Assembly: GCA_049642385.1 (NCBI GenBank)
Contig: JBAROU010000137.1
Span: 1-5,190, forward strand
Direction: 5' to 3'
Source of the DNA: JBAROU01 sp049642385
GTDB lineage: Bacteria > Chloroflexota > Dehalococcoidia > DSTF01 > RBG-16-68-14
Length of the DNA: 5,190 nt
Under the pieces are notes generated by a model that had not been told where the DNA came from, searched no databases, and was given only the letters and a program-made list of their open reading frames with translations. Shown one piece after another: positions 1 to 4,241 of this stretch (position 1 is the first letter of the stretch; the number at the start of each line of letters is the position of its first letter). Position numbers and translations under genes: made by a program.

Positions 1-742
1 CCTCGGCGCGGCTCACTTGGAAACCGTTGATCGGGCCGGTGTAGATCGCGAGCTTGAGGCCGTAGAGCCCGTCGGGTGAGGGGTCTGAGAAAAAGTTCTC
101 CTGCTCCACTGCGTGGACGCCGCCGACGACGGGGTACTTGCGCGCGATCGCCGATCGCGCGTCCGCCGCCCCGAGCGCCGTGAGTCCTGCGACCGCGCCG
201 GGGATCGTGCCCGCGCTCAGGAAGAGCGCGAAACGGAACGGGATCGGGTCCGTCAGGACGCTGACCGCGTCGCGCGCGTCGATCAGCCCGCTGCCGCTGC
301 CAACACGGGCGCGCTCGCACGCGCGCACGTTCGCGAGCACCGCGCGGTCGCGCTTGGAGTGGCTCCGCGCCAGCTCGCGTGCGAACGCGTCGAGATGCGC
401 AACGCGCGCGTTGAACTGCGTGCGCGAGGGTCGCGCGTCGAGCGCGTCGCGCAGCGCGTCGCCGTCGCACCTGTAGCGCGCGGTCAGGAACGCCGGATTC
501 AGCCTCACGCCGGCCGGCAGTCGCAGCTCGAACGCAGTCGGCGTCGGCGGCACCGCCCCGGTCGTGTCGAACCGTCGCAGGTGCAGGCGCACGGTGAAAT
601 CGTCCGGGTGGGGACCGGTCACCTGAAACGCGAACTGCTGAACGGGCTCGGCTTTCGCGATCCCGTTCACCCCGTACACCCCCATCGCACCGATCGCGAC
701 GAGCATCAGCACGACGCCCAATACCTCAATAGACCTTTTCAT
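1..742 (-). CDS. Secreted protein of unknown function with a spaced Cys pair (3' end outside window)
   Basis: The frame is open from ATG at 742 down to the window edge: 247 codons, no stop, C-terminus missing. The start is fixed by an AAAAGGAG ribosome binding site at 749-756, six bases upstream. Residues 1-31 look like a Sec signal peptide: MKRS, a hydrophobic stretch at about 7-25, and a possible cleavage site after AKA at 29-31. The mature part begins with a likely beta-rich region (residues 37-90, including LRLPAGVRLNP at 73-83). Two cysteines follow, C92 and C142, the second in the context CERARVGSGSG. From memory, many Thermoleophilia secreted proteins share the layout 'LPxGxxLN ... C ... 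L ... CxxAxVGSG', often with the cysteines closer together; that is recollection, not a search. Here about 50 helical, Arg/Ala-rich residues separate the cysteines. A disulfide between them is plausible. The protein is probably extracytoplasmic; no enzymatic motif is visible. The gene call is firm, the function unknown. Confidence 0.85.
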   Translation of the reverse strand, partial: MKRSIEVLGVVLMLVAIGAMGVYGVNGIAKAEPVQQFAFQVTGPHPDDFTVRLHLRRFDTTGAVPPTPTAFELRLPAGVRLNPAFLTARYRCDGDALRDALDARPSRTQFNARVAHLDAFARELARSHSKRDRAVLANVRACERARVGSGSGLIDARDAVSVLTDPIPFRFALFLSAGTIPGAVAGLTALGAADARSAIARKYPVVGGVHAVEQENFFSDPSPDGLYGLKLAIYTGPINGFQVSRAE

Positions 743-1078
743 GGCAGGCTCCTTTTAGGTGTGAGGAATATCGGCGCCGGCGTCACACCGCCATGGGGCG
801 CCCACCCTGAACTCGCCCCTGAGACGGCATCAGCGCATTGCCGAAGCGCGAGCTGGCCGAGCTGGAGGCGATGACCGCTGGCCGCTTCGCGGTGATCGAG
901 GCGGCCGCCGGCTGGGCAAGACATGCCTGTGCTCCATGCCGTCCGCAACGCGGCCAGGAGACCAGCATGCGCGCGCTAATGCGCGCGACTGAGCTGGAGC
1001 GGGACTTCCTGCGCTCCTGTATTAGACGACGCCCCAGGCCTCGGACCGAAGTAGGCAGCCGCGCGGACGTGCGGGCCG
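743..1078. other. Stretch without a convincing gene
   Basis: Beyond the ribosome binding site of the leftmost gene (749-756), I see no gene here. Short frames exist on both strands; a plus-strand frame from about 838 (LPKRELAELEAMTAGRF) reads like protein for some 30 residues and then becomes low-complexity and Arg/Ser-rich, with no ribosome binding site. It may be a relic or chance. The promoter of the leftmost gene should lie at 757-850, but no clear -10/-35 pair stands out. Confidence 0.5.
970..987. repeat. Perfect 7-bp GC hairpin with TAAT loop
   Basis: CGCGCGC at 970-976 and GCGCGCG at 981-987 can pair around the loop TAAT. The same block also reads as two direct copies of ATGCGCGCG (967-975 and 979-987). 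No T-run follows on either strand, so it is not a classical intrinsic terminator. It lies in the gene-poor stretch and may only reflect alternating GC sequence. Confidence 0.4.
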
Positions 1079-1240
1079 CTACGCAGTCTGTGTCTTGCGT
1101 CGTAGCACAGTCCGCTTGCGCGGCACGATGCGAACGTCGGCGTCGAGCGCCTCGGCCATCGCAACGACCCTACGCAACTCGGGGTTCACAGGCACCGTGA
1201 GGAGCTGGATGGGCGATCAAACAGCGCTGGCCCTAGGCAT
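1079..1240 (-). pseudogene. Short regulator-like frame broken by a TGA at codon 8
   Basis: Reading from ATG at 1240 gives MPRASAV, then TGA at 1219-1217, then an open run of 45 codons to a TAG at 1081-1079. The second part contains NPELRRVVAMAEALDADVRI followed by a basic tail VPRKRTVLRRKTQTA. The pattern 'NPxLxxxxxxAxALxAxVxIV' resembles the last helix and tail of small XRE/HigA-type helix-turn-helix regulators; the DNA-recognition helices expected upstream are absent or lost. The ATG overlaps the stop of the preceding minus-strand frame, an arrangement typical of coupled genes. Its position downstream of a Gp49-like toxin remnant fits a HigB-HigA gene order. Family assignment is tentative. 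A shorter product from GTG at 1195 (about 38 residues) is possible but would not fold into a full HTH domain. Confidence 0.35.
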
Positions 1241-1370
1241 GCTCCACCTCGACGCCTACGAGCCGATCACCGCAGCTCACTATCGTCGTGTCGCAGCGAG
1301 CAGGGGGCGGCCAACCGAATCGTGCCAAGTCTTCCTCGGTGCCTACCAAGGACAGGCGGCGGTTAACCAT
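1233..1370 (-). pseudogene. Unrecognised 45-residue frame, possibly a gene fragment
   Basis: The frame runs from ATG at 1370 to TAG at 1235-1233. It contains RRLSLVGTEEDLARFGWPP and ends CGDRLVGVEVEHA. The residue mix looks more like real protein than the surrounding shadow frames: few Arg/Pro runs and balanced acidic and hydrophobic residues. No family is recognised and no good ribosome binding site is seen. The frame stays open upstream to about 1559, but that extension is low-complexity. It may be the tail of a larger decayed gene. Its stop codon overlaps the ATG of the next minus-strand frame, suggesting both once belonged to one transcription unit. Confidence 0.25.
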
Positions 1371-1528
1371 CAAATTCGACGCCTCACCCCTGAACGCTGG
1401 CGAGGCCGATGAGTGCTCGGCGTTTCTTTCGACGTTCGTACTTGGACCGGCTCTTTTCCAGGTCTGTTTTCCACGACTATCGAGAGCCCGTGACCATCGA
1501 GCGCGCGAGCGGAATCCTTGAGTGGGTG

Positions 1529-1897
1529 TCACAGGTGTAGCCGTATGCGGAGCCGGCACCCTGGCCGCCCAAGCGGCTTACTGACGAAGCTGTTCGGCGG
1601 TTTGTCCATGCCATTGATGACGACGATCTGCGGCTCGGCAAATCCGCGCTGGGCGAGTTGCTCATGACTCCCACTGTCCAGGCGGCAGAACAGGCGATAC
1701 TGCCGCCGGCCCGGCCCGGTGACACGGATCTCGTGATAGCCACCCATGGTCCCGTGCATCACCTCTCATTTCCCGCCGCCGCTGAACGCGGGCGGCGGCG
1801 CGCGACGGACGGCCTCAAGGACGGCGAGAATTGTTGCCTCGACTTTGTGCAGGCAGGCATCGAGGAAGTCGTCGGCGGGAACCCGACCGTCAGCCAC
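1529..1897 (-). pseudogene. Gp49-like (HigB/RelE-type) toxin remnant with in-frame TGA
   Basis: In one minus-strand frame, codons 1897-1769 read a helical N-terminal part (DDFLDACLHKVEATILAVLE) ending in FSGGGK. A TGA follows at 1768-1766, and the same frame continues EVMHGTMGGYHEIRV, then RRQYRLFCRLD, and later PQIVVINGMDKPPNS. Known members of the phage-derived Gp49-like toxin family (RelE/ParE superfold, mRNA-interferase type) have 'KWExMxG...G.YExR...YRLFCxLD...xIGMxKP', so TGA sits exactly where the family has Trp (TGG). After residue KPPNS the family similarity fades and the frame ends at TGA 1531-1529, suggesting a second lesion near 1585-1600. The N-terminus is also ill-defined, because it collides with the HicB remnant on the other strand. 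Restart at GTG 1762, ATG 1759 or ATG 1747 could give a shortened protein without the first helix. Most likely non-functional. The family call rests on motif memory. Confidence 0.6.
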
Positions 1898-2072
1898 GAC
1901 TCCTGGGGCGCGTACTCCCCGGACCCTTCCCGGCTGCACCGCCGTCGGGTCATCCCGTGATGAGGTCGAGCAGCTGATGCACGAGGCTGTAGAGGCTCAC
2001 GTCGACGTGCTTCGTTCAGAAGGACTTGCCATCCCGCAGCCGTCGAGCTTCCCGGGGTACGTGGCGGCGTAG
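1889..2072 (+). pseudogene. HicB-type antitoxin remnant with a one-base frameshift
   Basis: The plus-strand frame at 1889-1924 encodes SHDSWGAYSPD. One extra C in the run CCC at 1924-1926 shifts the frame, and 1926-2072 continues LPGCTAVGSSRDEVEQLM, then HEAVEAHVDVLRSEGL and AIPQPSSFPGYVAA before TAG at 2070-2072. Joined, these give 'SWGAYSPDLPGCTAVGSSRDEVE', the signature of the HicB N-terminal domain (a degenerate RNase H fold that neutralises HicA), and the C-terminus fits the usual 'P.P.S...YV' ending. The first strand of the domain and any normal start codon are missing. No HicA toxin (small dsRBD-like protein) is visible on either strand. The product is probably inactive as it stands. 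The HicB identity is quite secure; whether the frameshift is real or a sequencing error cannot be told here. Confidence 0.7.
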
Positions 2073-2321
2073 CCAGGTCATCACGGTCGTTCGGAGCGTG
2101 AGCTCCTAGCCCGCTCAGTCTCCTCGCGGCATACAGAACGCCCACGACACCTTGCTGGATCGCGCACCAGCCTTCGATGGCATCACCAAGGTTTGGGCGG
2201 ACTTGGAGGGTTGCTGGGATCCCCTTGCGATCCAGCTTGGTCGGGTAAAGATCGACAACCGGATCCGCGGGGAGTGCTTCGCTGCTTGCGGGATTCGCCG
2301 GTCGCGGCGAGCGACACGCGC
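2073..2321. other. Gene-poor gap between HicB remnant and vapB
   Basis: Frames exist on both strands, for example plus-strand TKVWADLEGCWDPLAIQLGR and minus-strand DLYPTKLDRKGIPATLQV, but neither has a ribosome binding site or a family I recognise, and they overlap as antisense pairs, so I call none. A five-base-pair hairpin, GGAGC-GTGA-GCTCC, lies at 2093-2106 just after the HicB stop. It has a GNRA-type loop but no T-run and could be a weak terminator relic. Confidence 0.45.
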
Positions 2322-2330
2322 TGGTATGCT
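2322..2330 (+). promoter_or_regulatory. Extended -10 promoter for vapBC, near-leaderless
   Basis: TGG followed by TATGCT (2325-2330) is an extended -10 element (TGn-TATnnT). Transcription would start about seven bases downstream, near 2337, only a few bases before the vapB ATG at 2340. There is no Shine-Dalgarno sequence before that ATG, which agrees with a leaderless or near-leaderless mRNA, common in actinobacteria. No convincing -35 box is present. VapB proteins usually repress their own promoter, so its operator is expected to overlap this site; I see no clear palindrome there. Confidence 0.5.
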
Positions 2331-2339
2331 GGCATCCCA

Positions 2340-2573
2340 ATGGTTCGCACGACCGTGAAGCTGCCCGAGGATCTCGACGCCCGCCTCCGCCACGAGGCGC
2401 GGCGCCGCGGCACGACGATCGCCGAGATCACGCGCACGGCGCTCGAGGCGCACCTCGGCGCCAGCGGCTCGCGTCGTCGGCTGGGAGCGGCCGCCGCAGG
2501 GCGCAGCGGACGCAGCGACGTCTCCGAGCGGATCGAGGAGATCATCCGCGCGGAGTCGGCGCCATCGCGCTGA
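2340..2573 (+). CDS. vapB: VapB-type ribbon-helix-helix antitoxin
   Basis: This gene encodes 77 residues starting MVRTTVKLPEDLDARLRHEA. The N-terminus is a classical ribbon-helix-helix DNA-binding domain: RTTVKLP (3-9) forms the beta-strand that inserts in the DNA groove as a dimer, and the two helices cover about 10-24 and 27-39 (TIAEITRTALEAHL). A flexible Arg/Ala/Gly-rich linker (about 40-58) leads to a C-terminal helix VSERIEEIIRAE (about 60-71), the part expected to wrap the toxin and block its active site. The start is chosen from the RHH homology and the promoter just upstream. An upstream extension in the same frame would add unrelated sequence. Family knowledge predicts that it represses its own operon alone or with VapC. 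Its stop codon TGA at 2571-2573 lies inside the start of the toxin frame, so the two are translationally coupled. Confidence 0.85.
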   Translation: MVRTTVKLPEDLDARLRHEARRRGTTIAEITRTALEAHLGASGSRRRLGAAAAGRSGRSDVSERIEEIIRAESAPSR

Positions 2574-2980
2574 TCGTCGACGCAGGCCCGCTCTACGCGT
2601 ACGTCGACGCGGACGACGCGCACCACGCCGCGTGCCTCGAACTGCTGGAGAGGCACCCTGGCCCGTTGATCGTTCCGACGTTGGTGATCACTGAGGTCGC
2701 CTACCTGCTGGGCACGCGTCTCGGCTGGGAGGCCGAGGCCCGCTTCCTCGGCGACCTCGCCAACGGCGCGTTCGTGCTGGAACCGATTCATCCTGCCGAT
2801 GCCCTGCGCATGGTCGAACTGGTGGCGAGCTATCACGACCTCCCGCTCGGTTCCGTCGACGCCTCGGTTGTCGCAGCGGCCGAACGCCTTGGTGTCACCG
2901 AGGTCGCCACGGTTGACCGCCGGCATTTCAGCGTTGTGCGTCCACGGCACTGCGCACACCTCGACCTCCTCCCCGCCTAG
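2564..2980 (+). CDS. vapC: VapC-type PIN-domain toxin RNase with non-standard start codon
   Basis: The protein is a PIN-domain endoribonuclease, the toxin partner of the preceding antitoxin. Read from 2564, it has 138 residues and opens with ALIVDAGPLYAYVD, where families normally read M-(x)-LIVDAGPL. The acidic metal-binding residues are all present: D6 (VDAGPL), E44 (VITEVAYLL), D99 (GSVDAS) and D118 (TVDRRHF), so the active site looks intact. No ATG, GTG or TTG occurs before TTG at 2666, which would delete the first 34 residues including D6. The candidates are ATC at 2564, eight bases after a GGAG at 2552-2555 and matching the family's Met position, or CTG at 2570, which forms a four-base CTGA overlap with the vapB stop and could be used by termination-reinitiation. 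I give 2564 on the ribosome-binding-site spacing. A lost start codon (ATG to ATC) or a sequencing error is the alternative. The target RNA is not predictable. Confidence 0.8.
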   Translation: MALIVDAGPLYAYVDADDAHHAACLELLERHPGPLIVPTLVITEVAYLLGTRLGWEAEARFLGDLANGAFVLEPIHPADALRMVELVASYHDLPLGSVDASVVAAAERLGVTEVATVDRRHFSVVRPRHCAHLDLLPA

Positions 2981-2992
2981 GCTCAGCGGCGC

Positions 2993-3031
2993 GGCACCGC
3001 CCGCCGCGCGGGCGAGCAGTGCCGCGGTGCC
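2993..3031. terminator. GC-rich hairpin between convergent vapC and minus-strand gene
   Basis: The 56-base gap between two convergent stop codons holds nested inverted repeats: outer GGCACCG (2993-2999) with CGGTGCC (3025-3031), and inner CGCCCG (2998-3003) with CGGGCG (3009-3014) around CCGCG. The two share bases 2998-2999, so the folded form is outer GGCAC/GTGCC plus the inner stem with an asymmetric internal loop. In addition GCAGTGCCG (3016-3024) is the exact reverse complement of CGGCACTGC (2945-2953) inside the end of vapC. There is no T-tract, as is common for actinobacterial terminators. It is symmetric and could serve both genes. Confidence 0.55.
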
Positions 3032-3036
3032 GACCT

Positions 3037-4116
3037 TCAGCGAGCGAGCGTGAGCGTCGCGGTGGCCGAGTCCTCGTTGCCGCCCGAGACGGCCAGGATC
3101 GTGACCGGGATCGGGCGCTTGGACGTGGCGAGCCGCTTCGTCAGACGCTTCGCGATCACCCGGTCCGGCTTGAGCGTCAGGAGCACCGCGCCATCGGCGC
3201 CGATCGTGCCGTTCGCCTCCGCCAGCACGCGCGAGGAGAGACCGAGTGCGGACTTCTGCTTCTTGGTCACGTCGAGCGTCACCGTCACCGGATCGGTCGC
3301 CGAGCCGGTGACCATCACGACGCCGTTCTGCGGCGCGAAGCGCTTGGCGGCGAGGGTGATGGCGATCGGACGCACGAAGAACGCGCTGTAGGCGTCCTCG
3401 GCGACCTTGCGCGCGGCCTTGTCGGCTGCACCGGTTGCGTCGGACTTGTCCTTGGCCTTCTGGAGCGTGGTCAGCTGCGTCTGCAGCGGCGCCAGGGCGT
3501 TGGCGATCAACGCATTGGCGATGGGTGCCGACGTATCTGCGGCGTGGTACGTGCCACCCAGACCGGTGCACGCCGTCGTGAAGCTCGCCACACTCGACAG
3601 CGTCGCGAGGTCGACGCCGGTCGCCGTCTTGACGACGGGGATCCACTTGGTCGGATCGTCGCCGAGCCCGGCCGTGGTCTTCTGCCAGGGGACGTAGTTG
3701 TAGGCGGGGTCGGCCGCCTGCCACGCGAGGATGTTGGGGCCGCTGCTCAGGGCCGCGACGCCGGAGCAGGTCGCATGGGGCTGGAGGTCGGTCTGCGCGG
3801 GTGCGTAGGCCCGCTTCTCCTCCGGGGTCATCGGCGCGCGGTAGGCGCTGGGCAGCACCGAGTAGTCGAGCACGCCGCCGCCCGTCACCCCGTTGTCCTC
3901 CTTGAAGGCGAGCACGTAGCCGTCGGCAGAGACGACGTACTGCTTCTGCGTCGTCGTCAGCGCGGCCCCGGTCGGATCGGTCAGGTACGTCACGCCGGCG
4001 TCGCCGGTCTTGGCGATGACGGTCGACACGCTCGGCACGGCCGAGGCGCTCGCGGGGATGACGAGCACCAGCGCTGCGAGCACGCCTGCGGCGCGCATCT
4101 GGTGGGTGAGTCTCAT
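3037..4116 (-). CDS. Secreted protein of unknown function, 359 residues
   Basis: The start is ATG at 4116, preceded by the purine-rich AGGAAGGAA at 4121-4129; a longer frame reaching 4326 would run through the divergent gene and is rejected. Residues 1-26 are a clear Sec signal peptide (MRLTHQMRAAGVLAALVLVI, cleavage after SASA), with no lipobox Cys. The mature protein has three parts. Residues 27-195 form a Trp/Tyr-containing domain (motifs NILAWQAADPAYNYVPWQK and DDPTKWIPVVK) with the only two cysteines, C117 and C183, suited to a disulfide. Residues 198-245 form an Ala/Lys/Gln-rich helical linker (APLQTQLTTLQKAKDKSD), possibly a coiled coil. Residues 249-359 form a Thr/Val-rich beta region (VVMVTGSATDPVTVTLDV), perhaps an Ig-like or adhesion-type sandwich. 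The stop is TGA at 3037-3039. I recognise no family. It is divergently transcribed from a periplasmic-binding-protein-like gene, which may mean shared control. Likely surface-exposed or released; role unknown. Confidence 0.88.
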   Translation of the reverse strand: MRLTHQMRAAGVLAALVLVIPASASAVPSVSTVIAKTGDAGVTYLTDPTGAALTTTQKQYVVSADGYVLAFKEDNGVTGGGVLDYSVLPSAYRAPMTPEEKRAYAPAQTDLQPHATCSGVAALSSGPNILAWQAADPAYNYVPWQKTTAGLGDDPTKWIPVVKTATGVDLATLSSVASFTTACTGLGGTYHAADTSAPIANALIANALAPLQTQLTTLQKAKDKSDATGAADKAARKVAEDAYSAFFVRPIAITLAAKRFAPQNGVVMVTGSATDPVTVTLDVTKKQKSALGLSSRVLAEANGTIGADGAVLLTLKPDRVIAKRLTKRLATSKRPIPVTILAVSGGNEDSATATLTLAR

Positions 4117-4241
4117 CGGATTCCTTCCTGGTTTGCCGAGCGTCGGCGAGCTCCCTCTCGGTTGCCCGCCGAACCGCCCGAATGCTAATCTGGACAAAAT
4201 CGGTAGGATTAATACAGAAACCCGACGCAGGAAGGGACCAG
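4117..4241. promoter_or_regulatory. Divergent promoter region of the two exported-protein genes
   Basis: This 125-base intergenic space must hold both promoters. It has an AT-rich island at 4181-4220, unusual for this window. For the plus-strand gene I see TTGCCC (4162-4167), an 18-base spacer, and TGC-TAATCT (-10 at 4186-4191, extended by TG); an alternative is TGGACA (4191-4196) with TACAGA (4213-4218) at 16 bases. For the minus strand, TAGCAT or TATTAA on the complement of the same island are weak candidates. Inverted repeats GCCGA-GCG-TCGGC (4135-4147) and CGGTT/AACCG (4159-4176) could be operators. I do not see a convincing Pho-box repeat. The individual boxes are guesses; the region call is safe. 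Confidence 0.45.

Noticed and set aside
838..1200. A 120-residue plus-strand frame beginning LPKRELAELEAMTAGRF
   Set aside because: Only the first 30 residues look like protein; no ribosome binding site, and the rest is low-complexity. Left as an unannotated possible relic.
1079..1897. TGA recoded as Trp, making the broken frames intact
   Set aside because: vapB and the 359-residue secreted gene both terminate at TGA and the window uses normal Trp TGG codons, so point nonsense mutations are far simpler.
1409..1960. A plus-strand frame MSARRFFRRSYLDRLFSRSV..., stop at 1538-1540, then open to 1960 with TDEAVRRFVHAIDDDDLR
   Set aside because: It looks protein-like in places, but from about 1590 to 1890 it is exactly antisense, codon for codon, to the Gp49-like remnant, which has real family motifs. 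The first 43 codons have no homology I recognise and a poor ribosome binding site. It could be a tiny gene but is not supported.
1759..2340. A 193-residue minus-strand frame spanning the HicB remnant and the gap before vapB
   Set aside because: It is antisense to HicB, Pro/Arg/Ser-rich, starts at the vapB start region, and has no ribosome binding site or recognisable domain.
3019..4188. A 389-residue plus-strand frame opposite the secreted gene
   Set aside because: Composition is Arg/Gly/His repeats typical of antisense frames in high-GC DNA; the minus-strand gene has a signal peptide, ribosome binding site and normal residue balance.
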